A stretch of 64,000 bases of DNA, taken from Rahnella victoriana (GTDB taxonomy: Bacteria; Pseudomonadota; Gammaproteobacteria; Enterobacterales; Enterobacteriaceae). Numbering within the stretch: position 1 is the stretch's first letter; the number at the start of each line of letters is the position of its first letter. The stretch lies in contig NZ_SJOJ01000020.1 in assembly GCF_004330295.1 (NCBI RefSeq), positions 1 to 64,000 on the forward strand, given 5' to 3'. The position numbers and the translations under genes are program-made. Below are positions 1 to 8,636 of the stretch, one piece after another. The notes below the pieces were generated by a model, which searched no databases, was not told the origin of the DNA, and saw only the letters and a list, made by a program, of their open reading frames with translations.

Positions 1-135
1 GCTCCCTCCCCTGCGAAGGGGAGGGCTGGGGTGGGGTATTAAGGTAAAAGTGAGTGCTGAAGTGTGCGCGGGTTGGGGTATTGGAGTGGTCTGCTAAACC
101 CCCTCCCTGCCACCCGCTTCGCAGGGGGAGGAGCT
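1..135 (-). repeat. GC-rich palindromic intergenic repeat, copy A
   Basis: Copy A of a repeat also found at 20451-20573 (B), 24178-24353 (C) and 39789-39898 (D); it is inverted relative to the other three. One end is a hairpin built on CTCCCCTGCGAAGGGGAG, the other a hairpin around 110-133 with CGCTTCGCAGGGGGAGG-type arms. Between them lie a conserved stretch (GTCTGCTAAACCCCCTCC on this strand) and a G-rich tract at 18-36 with four G-runs (GGGG A GGG CT GGGG T GGGG). It sits just after the 3' end of the LacI-type gene. No ORF inside looks real. The family is not one I can name; it is not ERIC. Confidence 0.85.
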
Positions 136-142
136 GAAAACC

Positions 143-1177
143 CTAAGCTGACTCCCGAATCACCAGCCGGTAACCCATATCGACAATCGGTTCTTCAACC
201 GCGATGCCTTCAATTTTATCCGCCAGCATATCCGCTGCACGGATGCCTAAATCCCATTTTTCGACGCTGACGGTGGTTATCGCCGGGCGGTTATGGGCGG
301 CAAAGTTCAGGTCCGCGAAACCGATCACCGAGAAATCCTCCGGTACGCGCAAACCCTGTGCCTCTGCCTCCATGATCGCGCCCTGTGCCAGCGTGTCGGA
401 ACTGCAAATGATGGCGTCGAAAGGTGCGCCGGTGGCAAGCAGTTGCCTGAGGGCGTGGCGTCCGACTTCCATGTTCGCCGGACGGGAGACGATCACTTCT
501 TTAATGTCGTGTCCGGAGATCGTCCGCAATACGCTGATGGCGCCGTTTTTCCGCACCATGGCGCGGCGGTCCGATGCACAGATGAAACCAAAACGCGTAA
601 AGCCTTTATCGCGAAAATAGTCACCGATGGCATTGCCGACTTTTTCGTGTGAGAAACCAATCAGCATATCAATCGGCGTGGGCGTTAAATCCCAGATCTC
701 CACCACCGGAATATTGGCGTTGAGGATGATGCGTTTCAGTTCCGAGGTGTGATGAATCCCGGTCAGCACAATGCCATCGGGGCGGCGGGAAAGCAGGGTG
801 GAGACGATGTCGGTTTCATCTTCCGGCTCATAGCCGACAATGCATAACAGCATGTGATAGCCGCGGGCGGCGAGCTGGTCGCTGATGGCCTGCACGGTAT
901 CGACAAACATGTTGTTGTTGATCTGCGGGACCACCACGGCGATGAGTTTGGTGCGGCTGGTTGCCAGTCCGCCTGCCAGCATATTCGGGATATAACCGGT
1001 GCTGCTGACCGCTTCCATCACGCGGGCAATGGTGGCCGGACGCACGACTTTGGGATTGTTCAGCGCACGGCTGACGGTCATCGGGGAGAGACCGGCGGCC
1101 TGTGCGACATCTTCGAGCGTGGCCGTACGGGAACGGCCTTTATGATTTTTTATTTTAGTATTCAAAACGTTAACCAC
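143..1177 (-). CDS. LacI-family transcriptional regulator (GntR/IdnR-like)
   Basis: DNA-binding repressor of 344 residues. The N-terminal helix-turn-helix is clear at about residues 20-45 (TLEDVAQAAGLSPMTVSRAL), followed by the hinge and a periplasmic-binding-protein-like effector domain (residues 75-340). Overall character resembles the gluconate repressor GntR/IdnR group, so a sugar acid is a reasonable effector guess, but the target genes are not evident. It is transcribed away from the chb operon and is followed by repeat copy A, so any partner would lie outside the window. The start is a GTG at 1177; no nearby in-frame ATG exists and the Shine-Dalgarno is weak. A perfect palindrome 23 bp upstream (1200-1217) suggests autoregulation. 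Confidence 0.85.
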   Translation of the reverse strand: MVNVLNTKIKNHKGRSRTATLEDVAQAAGLSPMTVSRALNNPKVVRPATIARVMEAVSSTGYIPNMLAGGLATSRTKLIAVVVPQINNNMFVDTVQAISDQLAARGYHMLLCIVGYEPEDETDIVSTLLSRRPDGIVLTGIHHTSELKRIILNANIPVVEIWDLTPTPIDMLIGFSHEKVGNAIGDYFRDKGFTRFGFICASDRRAMVRKNGAISVLRTISGHDIKEVIVSRPANMEVGRHALRQLLATGAPFDAIICSSDTLAQGAIMEAEAQGLRVPEDFSVIGFADLNFAAHNRPAITTVSVEKWDLGIRAADMLADKIEGIAVEEPIVDMGYRLVIRESA

Positions 1178-1199
1178 GGCATTCTGGCGTCATAAGGGG

Positions 1200-1217
1200 A
1201 ATGTTTGCGCAAACATT
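1200..1217. promoter_or_regulatory. Perfect 18-bp palindrome, probable LacI-family operator
   Basis: AATGTTTGCGCAAACATT is a perfect inverted repeat with the central CG/GC step typical of LacI/GalR-family operators. It lies 23 bp upstream of the GTG start of the LacI-type gene. Autoregulation is the simplest reading; the site could also affect the chb promoter region about 190 bp away. Confidence 0.7.
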
Positions 1218-1298
1218 GTTAGTTTCTCATATTGTCCCCTGTCTGGGTAAGTGTAAATGTTAACTTCTTGTTGCGGGGCTCACCTTCGCCACTTATTT

Positions 1299-1310
1299 AT
1301 TCGCGCGAAT
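1299..1310. promoter_or_regulatory. Candidate NagC/Mlc-type operator upstream of chb
   Basis: ATTCGCGCGAAT is a perfect 12-bp palindrome with AT-rich flanks (TTATTT on the left, TATTTG on the right). This resembles the A/T-flanked TTCGC...GCGAA boxes recognised by NagC and Mlc. In E. coli the chb operon is repressed by NagC, so the position upstream of chbB fits. Assignment is by eye only. Confidence 0.45.
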
Positions 1311-1402
1311 TATTTGCCCAAAACGTGAAGGGAGTCATAGCCAATGGTCAAGGAGAGACGATTTCTATAAGTTCGAAATTATCCTGTCCAAAAGTGTTGC
1401 CG

Positions 1403-1408
1403 TATACT
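1403..1408 (+). promoter_or_regulatory. Candidate -10 element of the chb promoter
   Basis: TATACT is a good -10 hexamer. No good -35 lies 17 bp upstream, as expected of an activator-dependent promoter (ChbR and CRP in E. coli). It would give a leader of roughly 110 nt before chbB. Apart from this site and the two palindromes listed, I see nothing else in the 1178-1522 gap. Confidence 0.35.
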
Positions 1409-1522
1409 CCTCTCAGGCAGAGACAATGGGTCATCTTCATGTATTTGCTCTGAGCACATTCTCACAGGTGAAGGAACAACCGTTGCCTGAGCTGCAATTT
1501 ATCGGGATATGAGGGTTTCAAC

Positions 1523-1843
1523 ATGGAAAAGAAAGTCATCTATTTGTTTTGTTCCGCCGGAATGTCCACCTCCCTGCTGGTTTCTAAAATGAAAGTGCAG
1601 GCTGAGAAATATGAAGTGCCGGTCATTATTGAAGCATTTCCTGAAACACTGGCCGCTGAAAAAGGCGCGGCTGCCGATGTGATCCTGCTGGGGCCGCAAA
1701 TTGCCTACATGCTGGATGAAATTAAAAAAGTGTTACCGGGCAAACCGGTAGAAGTGATTGATTCTGGCCTGTACGGCAAAATTGATGGACTTGGTGTATT
1801 GAAAGCGGCAGTCGCGGCGATCAAAAAAGCAGCAGCGCAGTGA
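1523..1843 (+). CDS. chbB: PTS N,N'-diacetylchitobiose-specific EIIB component
   Basis: Cytoplasmic phosphocarrier of the Lac/chitobiose PTS family: takes phosphate from ChbA and passes it to chitobiose as the sugar enters through ChbC. The 106-residue protein begins with a beta strand leading to Cys10 in [12 protein letters not shown], the phosphorylated P-loop of this family. Length matches the family norm. It is the first gene of a chbB-C-A-R-F-G operon in the E. coli order. The next gene, chbC, starts 122 bp later, and that unusually long gap contains an apparent small-RNA decoy. Confidence 0.97.
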   Translation: MEKKVIYLFCSAGMSTSLLVSKMKVQAEKYEVPVIIEAFPETLAAEKGAAADVILLGPQIAYMLDEIKKVLPGKPVEVIDSGLYGKIDGLGVLKAAVAAIKKAAAQ

Positions 1844-1892
1844 ATTAACGTTTAGCGTCAACTTTTGCATTACCCATTTTTTGTATTTTTAT

Positions 1893-1927
1893 GTCAAAGA
1901 GAAATCCAGTCAAAGAGCGAATTTCAT
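1893..1927 (+). promoter_or_regulatory. Probable ChiX sRNA pairing (decoy) site in chbB-chbC spacer
   Basis: Two tandem copies of GTCAAAGAG occur at 1893-1901 and 1909-1917. The second continues as GTCAAAGAGCGAATTTCAT. With one extra C this is complementary to the seed region of the enteric small RNA ChiX as I recall it (GAAAUUCCUCUUUGAC). In E. coli the chbBC intercistronic RNA is known to trap ChiX and so relieve repression of the chitoporin gene chiP. The position here is the same. The ChiX gene itself is not in the window. Confidence 0.7.
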
Positions 1928-1932
1928 CCCTG

Positions 1933-1948
1933 GCCGCCGGAAGGCGGC
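1933..1948 (+). other. Stem-loop just before the chbC ribosome binding site
   Basis: GCCGCC-GGAA-GGCGGC is a perfect 6-bp stem with a GNRA-type tetraloop. It ends 5 nt before the AAGGA Shine-Dalgarno of chbC. It may protect or insulate the translation start next to the ChiX pairing region. Confidence 0.6.
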
Positions 1949-1965
1949 ATTAAAGGAAAATGCCC

Positions 1966-3324
1966 ATGAGCAAAGCTATTGATTCACTTGAAAAGATACT
2001 TCTTCCTTTTGCTGTCAGAATAGGCAAACAGCCTCATATTAATGCCATCAAAAATGGCTTTATTAAATTAATGCCGCTGACCCTTGCGGGCGCCATGTTC
2101 GTTTTAATTAATAACGTATTCCTGAACTTTGGTGCCGGTTCTTTCTTTTATTCCTTAGGCGTGCGTTTAGATCCGTCTACCATCGAAACCCTCGCGGGTT
2201 TAAAAACCATCGGCATCAATGTTTATAACGGTACGCTGGGGATTATGTCGCTGATGGCACCGTTCTTTATCGGCATGGCATTAGCGGAAGAACGTAAAGT
2301 CGATTCGCTTTCCGCCGGTTTATTAGCCGTGGCGGCCTTTATGACCGTGACACCATACAGCGTCGGTGAAGCTTATGCGGTTGGCGCAAACTGGCTGGGC
2401 GGAGCGAATATTATTTCCGGTATGGTCATCGGTCTGGTGGTCGCGGAGATGTTCACCTTTGTTATCCGCCGGAACTGGGTAATTACCTTGCCCGCCAGCG
2501 TGCCTTCTTCTGTTTCCCGTTCCTTCTCGGCATTAATTCCCGGCTTTATTATTCTGTTTATCTTCGGGGTTATTTCCTGGTTACTCGGATTATATGGCCA
2601 CAACTTCCACCAGATTATTATGGATTCTATTTCCAAACCTCTGGCGGCCATGGGCAGCGTCGTCGGCTGGGCGTATGTGATTTTCAACTCCCTGCTGTGG
2701 TTCTTCGGTGTGCACGGTTCTCTGGCGCTGACGGCGCTCGATAACGGCATCATGACGCCGTGGGCGCTGGAAAATATCGCGCTGTATACCGAATACGGTT
2801 CAGTCAGTGCAGCGATTGATGCGGGGAAAACCTTCCACTTCTGGGCCAAACCGATGCTGGATTCCTATATCCTGCTGGGCGGTTCCGGTGCGACCCTCGG
2901 GCTTATCATCGCCATCTTTATCGCCTCACGCCGTGCCGATCACCGTCAGGTGGCGAAGCTGGCACTGCCGTCTGGCATCTTCCAGATTAACGAACCGATC
3001 CTGTTTGGTCTGCCGATTATCATGAACCCGGTGATGTTTATCCCGTTTGTGCTGGTTCAGCCGATTCTGGCGGCGATCACCCTGGCGGCTTACAGCATGG
3101 GCATCATCCCGCCGGTCACCAACCTGGCACCCTGGACCATGCCGACCGGCCTCGGTGCGTTCTTTAACAGTAACGGCAGTATTGCGGCACTGCTGGTCGC
3201 GTTGTTCAACCTCGGCATCGCCACGCTGGTCTATATGCCATTCGTCATCTTGTCTAACAAGGCGCAGGCGATTATTGAGGAAGAAGAAAGCGAAGAAGAT
3301 ATTGCGGCTGCACTGAAATTCTAA
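1966..3324 (+). CDS. chbC: PTS N,N'-diacetylchitobiose-specific EIIC permease
   Basis: Integral inner-membrane sugar channel of the chitobiose PTS. The 452-residue sequence is strongly hydrophobic with about ten predicted membrane segments and the conserved N-terminus [20 protein letters not shown] seen in E. coli ChbC. The central [14 protein letters not shown] region and the [10 protein letters not shown] motif are typical of the Lac-family EIIC fold. I prefer the ATG at 1966 over the one at 1960, because AAGGA (1953-1957) is then 8 nt away and the protein begins like E. coli ChbC. A 9-bp hairpin follows in the gap to chbA. Confidence 0.96.
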   Translation: MSKAIDSLEKILLPFAVRIGKQPHINAIKNGFIKLMPLTLAGAMFVLINNVFLNFGAGSFFYSLGVRLDPSTIETLAGLKTIGINVYNGTLGIMSLMAPFFIGMALAEERKVDSLSAGLLAVAAFMTVTPYSVGEAYAVGANWLGGANIISGMVIGLVVAEMFTFVIRRNWVITLPASVPSSVSRSFSALIPGFIILFIFGVISWLLGLYGHNFHQIIMDSISKPLAAMGSVVGWAYVIFNSLLWFFGVHGSLALTALDNGIMTPWALENIALYTEYGSVSAAIDAGKTFHFWAKPMLDSYILLGGSGATLGLIIAIFIASRRADHRQVAKLALPSGIFQINEPILFGLPIIMNPVMFIPFVLVQPILAAITLAAYSMGIIPPVTNLAPWTMPTGLGAFFNSNGSIAALLVALFNLGIATLVYMPFVILSNKAQAIIEEEESEEDIAAALKF

Positions 3325-3337
3325 TCTGAAATCCGCT

Positions 3338-3360
3338 GTGGGAAGGGCGAACCTTCCCAC
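3338..3360 (+). other. Intra-operon stem-loop between chbC and chbA
   Basis: GTGGGAAGG-GCGAA-CCTTCCCAC forms a perfect 9-bp stem. No U-tract follows, so it is more likely an mRNA-stabilising or processing element than a terminator. Confidence 0.65.
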
Positions 3361-3389
3361 GCTGAGCGGCTCATCATGGAGAGATAAAG

Positions 3390-3737
3390 ATGTTTGATTT
3401 AGAGAACATTGTTGCGACGGAAGAAGAACTGCAGGGGCTGGAAGAAGTGGTGATGGGGTTAATCATTAACTCCGGCGAAGCCCGCAGCCTGGCGTATGTC
3501 GCGCTGAAAAAAGCCAAAGAGGGCGATTTTGAGCAGGCGCGCGCGGTGATGGCGCAGTCCAAAATGGCGCTGAATGAGGCGCATCTGATCCAGACTCAGC
3601 TGATCGAAGGCGACGCAGGCGAAGGGAAAACCAAAGTCAGTCTGGTGCTGGTGCACGCGCAGGATCATCTAATGACGTCGATGCTGGCCCGTGAACTGAT
3701 AGCGGAACTCATTGAGCTTCATGAAAAAATAAAATAA
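3390..3737 (+). CDS. chbA: PTS N,N'-diacetylchitobiose-specific EIIA component
   Basis: Cytoplasmic three-helix phosphocarrier that accepts phosphate from HPr and hands it to ChbB. At 115 residues it has the family length. His89 in LVLVHAQDHLMTS is the phosphorylation site, and Asp92 in the same motif is the buried metal-binding aspartate of Lac-type EIIA trimers. It starts after GGAGAG and ends 11 bp before chbR. Confidence 0.96.
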   Translation: MFDLENIVATEEELQGLEEVVMGLIINSGEARSLAYVALKKAKEGDFEQARAVMAQSKMALNEAHLIQTQLIEGDAGEGKTKVSLVLVHAQDHLMTSMLARELIAELIELHEKIK

Positions 3738-3748
3738 CGTAGGAAGCC

Positions 3749-4588
3749 ATGATGCAGCCACCGGTACTGAGTATGGAAATTAAGACAGCGCGCGAAAATC
3801 AACTCTTCGACGGTCAGAATTTCCATATGTTTATCTACAACAAGGTAGAGAGCATTTCGGGACTGCATGAACATGATTACTACGAATTTACTGTCGTACT
3901 GACGGGCCGGTATTACCAGAGCGTGAACGGTAAACGGGTATTGCTTGAACGCGGCGATTTTGTGTTTATTCCGTTAGGGTCAAACCATCAAAGTTTTTAT
4001 GAGTTTGGTCCGACGCGCATATTAAATGTCGGGATCAGCAAAGCGTTTTTCGAACAGCATTATTTATCGTTATTGCCTTCACGGTTTGTGGCGTCGCAGG
4101 TTTATCAGGTCAAAACGGAATTTCTGACTTATATCGAGTCGGTGATTGCCTCGCTTAATTTCCGCAACGGGGAATTTAACGAGTTTCTGGAAGTGGTGAC
4201 GTTTTATATTGTGAACCGTCTGCGTCATCACCGCGAAACTGAAGTGACCACTGATATTCCGGGCTGGCTTAAAACCACCGTGGAGAAGATGCACGATAAG
4301 GCGCAGTTTGGTGATAAAGCCTTGTCGAATATGGTGGCGCTTTCCGGTAAATCGCAGGAATATCTGACCCGCGCCACGCAACGTCATTACGGCAAAACAC
4401 CGATGCAAATCATCAATGAAATTCGCATTGATTTTGCCCGCAAACAGCTGGAGATCACCAATTACTCGGTCACGGATATTGCGTTTGATTCCGGATACAG
4501 CAGCCCGAGTATGTTTATTAAAAACTTTAAGAAGCTGACTTCTTTTACCCCGAATCATTACCGGAAGAAGTTGTGCAGCATTAATTAA
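3749..4588 (+). CDS. chbR: AraC-family dual regulator of the chitobiose operon
   Basis: 279-residue regulator with an N-terminal cupin-like effector domain (residues about 20-100; HEHDYYEF and the [13 protein letters not shown] turn). The C-terminal AraC double helix-turn-helix (residues about 175-275) includes [19 protein letters not shown] and the conserved [20 protein letters not shown]. In E. coli ChbR represses chb without substrate and activates it with chitobiose 6-phosphate. Its place between chbA and chbF is the conserved one. The start could be the first or second Met (MMQPP). Confidence 0.95.
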   Translation: MMQPPVLSMEIKTARENQLFDGQNFHMFIYNKVESISGLHEHDYYEFTVVLTGRYYQSVNGKRVLLERGDFVFIPLGSNHQSFYEFGPTRILNVGISKAFFEQHYLSLLPSRFVASQVYQVKTEFLTYIESVIASLNFRNGEFNEFLEVVTFYIVNRLRHHRETEVTTDIPGWLKTTVEKMHDKAQFGDKALSNMVALSGKSQEYLTRATQRHYGKTPMQIINEIRIDFARKQLEITNYSVTDIAFDSGYSSPSMFIKNFKKLTSFTPNHYRKKLCSIN

Positions 4589-4649
4589 CCCGATTTATTC
4601 AATTATCTGTTTTTAATTTACAGTGCATTATTATTGCACGGGAGTTCCT

Positions 4650-5993
4650 ATGTCTCAGAAACTGAAAGTCGTTACTATTGGTGGCGGAAGCAGCTACACC
4701 CCGGAATTACTTGAAGGCTTTATTAAGCGTTATAACGAATTACCCATCACGGAATTATGGCTGGTGGATGTTGAAGCCGGGAAAGAGAAACAGGACATCA
4801 TTTTCAATCTTTGCCAGCGCATGGTGGAACGTGCAGGCGTGCCGATTGTGATGCATAAAACGCTGGATCGCCGTGAAGCACTGGCCGGTGCCGATTTTGT
4901 CACCACCCAGTTGCGTGTCGGTCAGCTGAAAGCGCGTGAACTGGACGAACGTATTCCGCTCAGCCACGGTTATCTCGGGCAGGAAACCAACGGTGCAGGC
5001 GGCCTGTTCAAGGGGCTGCGGACGATCCCGGTGATTTTTGACATCATCAAAGACGTCGAAGAAATCTGCCCGGACGCCTGGGTGATTAACTTCACCAACC
5101 CGGCCGGAATGGTGACGGAAGCGGTGTTCCGCCACACCAAATTCAAGAAATTCATCGGCGTGTGCAATATTCCTGTCGGCATGAAAATGTTTATTCAGGA
5201 TGTGCTGAAACTGACGCCGCAGGACGACTTGTCCATCGACCTGTTTGGTCTGAACCACATGGTCTTCATCAAAGATGTGCTGGTCAACGGTGAATCTCGC
5301 TTTGCTGAGCTGCTCGACGGCGTTGCGTCCGGCACCCTGACCGCCGGTTCGGTGAAAAATATCTTTGATCTGCCGTTCAGCGAAGGCCTGATCCGCTCCC
5401 TGAATCTGCTGCCGTGCTCCTATCTGCTGTACTACTTTAAGCAGAAAGAGATGCTGGCGATTGAAATGGGTGAGTTCTATAAAGGCGGCGCGCGTGCCAC
5501 CGTGGTACAGAAAGTCGAAAAACAGCTGTTCGATCTGTATAAAAACCCTGATCTGAACGTCAAACCGAAAGAGCTGGAACTGCGCGGCGGGGCGTATTAT
5601 TCCGACGCGGCCTGCGAAGTGATCAGCGCGATTTATAACGACAAACAAACCGAGCAGTACGTCAACTTCCCGCACAACGGCCATATTGATAACATTCCGG
5701 CGGACTGGGCGGTGGAAATGACCTGTACCATCGGGCGCGACGGCGCGAAACCGCATCCGCGCATCACGCATTTTGACGAAAAAGTGCTGGGCCTGATTTA
5801 CACCATCAAAGGCTTCGAAGTCGCCGCCAGCGAGGCGGCACTGAGCGGCAAGCTGAATGACGTGCTGCTGGCCATGAATCTCAGCCCGCTGATCCATTCC
5901 GATAAAGATGCTGAAATTCTGGCGCGTGAAATGCTGCTGGCGCATGAAAAGTTGCTGCCGAATTTTGCAGAAACCATCGCCACACTGAAATAA
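4650..5993 (+). CDS. chbF: 6-phospho-beta-glucosidase / diacetylchitobiose-6-phosphate hydrolase (GH4)
   Basis: NAD- and metal-dependent family 4 glycosidase that splits phosphorylated chitobiose, acting on the mono-deacetylated form made by ChbG. The 447-residue chain opens with the Rossmann motif VVTIGGGSSYTPELL. It contains the GH4 signatures QLRVGQLKARELDERIPL and NFTNPAGMVTEAV, and the catalytic-metal region GVCNIPVGMK / LFGLNHM. It is almost collinear with E. coli ChbF as I recall it. The ATG at 4650 is preferred to an upstream ATG at 4623, because GGGAG precedes it and MSQKLKVV is the family N-terminus. Confidence 0.96.
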   Translation: MSQKLKVVTIGGGSSYTPELLEGFIKRYNELPITELWLVDVEAGKEKQDIIFNLCQRMVERAGVPIVMHKTLDRREALAGADFVTTQLRVGQLKARELDERIPLSHGYLGQETNGAGGLFKGLRTIPVIFDIIKDVEEICPDAWVINFTNPAGMVTEAVFRHTKFKKFIGVCNIPVGMKMFIQDVLKLTPQDDLSIDLFGLNHMVFIKDVLVNGESRFAELLDGVASGTLTAGSVKNIFDLPFSEGLIRSLNLLPCSYLLYYFKQKEMLAIEMGEFYKGGARATVVQKVEKQLFDLYKNPDLNVKPKELELRGGAYYSDAACEVISAIYNDKQTEQYVNFPHNGHIDNIPADWAVEMTCTIGRDGAKPHPRITHFDEKVLGLIYTIKGFEVAASEAALSGKLNDVLLAMNLSPLIHSDKDAEILAREMLLAHEKLLPNFAETIATLK

Positions 5994-6001
5994 CCTGATG
6001 G

Positions 6002-6025
6002 CCTTCCCGGTGACGGGAAGGTTTT
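6002..6025 (+). terminator. Terminator-like hairpin between chbF and chbG
   Basis: CCTTCCCG-GTGA-CGGGAAGG followed by TTTT: a perfect 8-bp GC-rich stem with a short U-tract, 8 nt after the chbF stop. It may partly terminate transcription before chbG and so lower deacetylase output. Confidence 0.55.
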
Positions 6026-6038
6026 CACAGGGAGGCTT

Positions 6039-6797
6039 ATGGATAAATTACTGATCGTGAACGCCGATGATTTCGGGCTGTGCAAGGCGCAGAACTACGG
6101 GATTATCGAGGCGTTTAACCACGGTGTCGTGACTTCCACCACCGCGATGGTCAACATGGCCGCCGTGGAGCACGCGGCGCTGCTCAGCGCGGCGGCGCCT
6201 GAACTGGCGGTGGGCATGCATTTTGTTCTGACGCTCGGTCGCCCGCTGTCGCCGATGCCGGGACTGGTCCGGGACGGTGAACTGGGCAAATGGATCTGGG
6301 AAATGGCGGAGCAGGGCACGCTGCTGCTGGATGAAATCGCCCGGGAGCTGCAATGCCAGTTTGACCGTTTCGTGGCGGTGTTTGGCCGCCCGCCGACGCA
6401 TCTCGACAGCCATCATCACGTGCATATGTTCCCGCAGATTTTCCCCATCGTCGAGGCGTTCGCGAAACAGAAAGGCATCCCGGTGCGTATCGATCGCGAT
6501 GAAATTCGCAGGGGCGAAATCACGCTGTGCGGCGCGAAAAGTACCGAGGGTTTTGACAGCACGTTTTATGGCGAGGCGATTTCAGAGCAACTGTTTCTGC
6601 ACACCCTCGACCACGCCACACAGCGCGGTGACCGGACGCTTGAAATCATGACCCATCCGGCGTTTATCGATAACACCCTGCTGGCGAGCAAATACTGCTA
6701 TCCGCGACTGGCGGAACTGGATGTCCTGACCTCGGCTTCGCTCAAAACGGCGATAGCTGAACGGGGTTTCCGGCTGGGATCGTTTCAGGATTTATAA
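6039..6797 (+). CDS. chbG: Chitooligosaccharide deacetylase (YdjC family)
   Basis: Metal-dependent deacetylase that removes one acetyl group from chitobiose or chitobiose 6-phosphate, needed both for ChbR induction and for ChbF hydrolysis. The 252-residue protein has the YdjC-fold hallmarks: the metal-binding NADDFG near residue 10 and the HLDSHHHVH motif near residue 125. It is the last gene of the operon. A strong Shine-Dalgarno (GGGAGG) precedes the ATG at 6039, and a bidirectional terminator follows. Confidence 0.95.
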   Translation: MDKLLIVNADDFGLCKAQNYGIIEAFNHGVVTSTTAMVNMAAVEHAALLSAAAPELAVGMHFVLTLGRPLSPMPGLVRDGELGKWIWEMAEQGTLLLDEIARELQCQFDRFVAVFGRPPTHLDSHHHVHMFPQIFPIVEAFAKQKGIPVRIDRDEIRRGEITLCGAKSTEGFDSTFYGEAISEQLFLHTLDHATQRGDRTLEIMTHPAFIDNTLLASKYCYPRLAELDVLTSASLKTAIAERGFRLGSFQDL

Positions 6798-6832
6798 GTG
6801 CCCTAACGTGTGACGGTCTATGCTGCCAATAA

Positions 6833-6859
6833 AAACAGCGCCGGAATGGCGCTGTTTTG
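6833..6859. terminator. Bidirectional terminator between chbG and aspD
   Basis: AAAACAGCGCC-GGAAT-GGCGCTGTTTT is a perfect 11-bp stem with an A-tract and a T-tract at its feet, so it can stop transcripts of both convergent operons. Confidence 0.9.
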
Positions 6860-6887
6860 CGTTAACTCGCGTAAACAGGGGGAGAAT

Positions 6888-8552
6888 TTACGACGGTTTC
6901 TTTTTCGCTTTAGGCTTCGCCGCCGCCACAACCTTCACGGCTTTGGCCGCAGGGGCTGGCTCTTTGGCACTGGTGGCCTCGATGAATTTATCGTAATACT
7001 CACGGGACAACCTGCGGATCGCGCTACCGATGTTGGCATAGTCATATTCATTGAGGTTAGCCAGCGACACGCGCCATGACGGATGCGGTGTACCAAACCC
7101 TTTGCCCGGCAGCAGAATAACGCCGGTTTCCTGCGCCAGACGGAACAGCACCTGATTCGGTTTTATTCTTGGCAGCATCCACTTCACGAAGTCGGCACCG
7201 TACATCTGGGCCGACAGTTCTTCCATGTCCAGCAGATGGTAGTAGCGTACCGAGTTGTTATCCACGGGCATCGGCAATCCGAGTTCGCGGTACAACGCCT
7301 CTTTGCGGCGCAGCACGATGCGCTTCATTTCAGCTTTGTAGGCACCCGGTTCATCCATCAGGCAGAAGAGGGAGAACAGCGTCATCTGCGCCTGCACCGG
7401 CGTGGAAAGCCCGGCGGTATGGTTCAGCGCCACGGTACGGCTGTCGGCGACCAGACGGTCAATAAACTTCAGTTTGCGCGGTTCGGTCGTAATCGATGCG
7501 TAACGATGGTCCAGCTGTTTTTTCTTGGCTGCAGGCAACGTAGAGATAATTTCATCAATAATATTGTCTTCATGCGTCGCCACCACGCCCATACGCCAGC
7601 CCGTTGCACCAAAGTATTTGGAGAACGAATACACCAGAATGGTGTTGTACGGACAGATGGCAAACAGTGACACGAAGTTGTCGGCAAACGTGGCGTAAAC
7701 GTCATCGGTAAGGATGATCAGATCCGGGCGTTTTTTCACGATTTCTGCAATATAACGCAGGCTCTCGTCATCAATTTTCACCGACGGCGGGTTGCTCGGG
7801 TTCACCAGGAAGAACGCTTTCACCTTCGGATCCAGCAGCTTGTCCAGTTCGGCCTTGGTGTACTGCCATTTATTGGATTGCGGCGCATCGATGTGAATGG
7901 TCTTCAGGTTGTAATCGCTGAGCTCAGGGATTTCGATATACGGCGTGAAGATCGGCATCCCGAGGGCAATGGTGTCGCCTTCATTGATGACGTGGTTGGC
8001 TTTCAGGCTGGCGAACAGATAGGTCATGGCCGCTGTGCCGCCTTCCAGCGCATACATATCGAACTTGCCGACGAACGGATAGTTACCGACCATTTCATTG
8101 TGGATGTACTTACCGACAATGACTTCGGTCATCTTCAGCATGCGGTCCGGTACCGGATAGTTACAGCCTAAAATGGCTTCACACATCTCGTAGATGAAAT
8201 CGCCCGCATCAAGCCCCATCTGGTCGCGTACGTAGGAAACGGCGGCTTCGATAAAGCGCACGCCGGGGACCGTTTCGTGCTGTTTGGCAAATAATTCGAA
8301 TCTTGCCTCAATGCCTTCGCGTTTCGGGAAGCCGCCGACATGATCCATATACATGTACGAGCGTTCGGCTTCGGTCATCGCGAATAAGCCAAACTGAAAA
8401 AAGCCGTGGCGTGGGGTGGTTGCAAGGAAATTGGGATTACCGCGGCCAGCATTCAACATCAACTGATTACTTTGGGCAGCCTGATGCATCAGTGCATCTT
8501 TCAGTTCAAACGGGCTTAACAGCGCAAGCTTTTCGGGGTCGTCAAAATTCAT
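6888..8552 (-). CDS. aspD: Bifunctional aspartate aminotransferase / L-aspartate 4-decarboxylase
   Basis: PLP-dependent fold-type I enzyme converting L-aspartate to L-alanine and CO2. With an Asp/Ala exchanger this consumes a proton and can create proton-motive force. The 554-residue sequence has the large N-terminal extension typical of AsdA/AspD, the NPSNPP loop, and the internal aldimine lysine K312 in YSFSKYFGATGWRMG; D284/Y286 (TDDVY) sit where the cofactor ring is held. The last 30 or so residues are an Ala/Lys/Pro-rich basic tail that looks like an added extension. It is the distal gene of a three-gene operon with two AspT-type transporters, 84 bp after the nearer one. Confidence 0.93.
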   Translation of the reverse strand: MNFDDPEKLALLSPFELKDALMHQAAQSNQLMLNAGRGNPNFLATTPRHGFFQFGLFAMTEAERSYMYMDHVGGFPKREGIEARFELFAKQHETVPGVRFIEAAVSYVRDQMGLDAGDFIYEMCEAILGCNYPVPDRMLKMTEVIVGKYIHNEMVGNYPFVGKFDMYALEGGTAAMTYLFASLKANHVINEGDTIALGMPIFTPYIEIPELSDYNLKTIHIDAPQSNKWQYTKAELDKLLDPKVKAFFLVNPSNPPSVKIDDESLRYIAEIVKKRPDLIILTDDVYATFADNFVSLFAICPYNTILVYSFSKYFGATGWRMGVVATHEDNIIDEIISTLPAAKKKQLDHRYASITTEPRKLKFIDRLVADSRTVALNHTAGLSTPVQAQMTLFSLFCLMDEPGAYKAEMKRIVLRRKEALYRELGLPMPVDNNSVRYYHLLDMEELSAQMYGADFVKWMLPRIKPNQVLFRLAQETGVILLPGKGFGTPHPSWRVSLANLNEYDYANIGSAIRRLSREYYDKFIEATSAKEPAPAAKAVKVVAAAKPKAKKKPS

Positions 8553-8636
8553 GTCACTACTCCTTGCTGTATCATTAAGAATGCAATTTGCCCGCCCGGT
8601 TTGCCCGGGACCGGCGATTCACAGGACAGTACTTCG

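Noticed and set aside
1-135. Possible ERIC element
   Set aside because: The sequence lacks the ERIC central palindrome and flanking consensus; terminal hairpins and core are different.
4755-5945. Long minus-strand ORF (396 codons) opposite chbF
   Set aside because: It is antisense to a GH4 gene with full family motifs, is rich in Gln, His, Phe and Arg as expected of a shadow frame, and has no recognisable domain or ribosome site.
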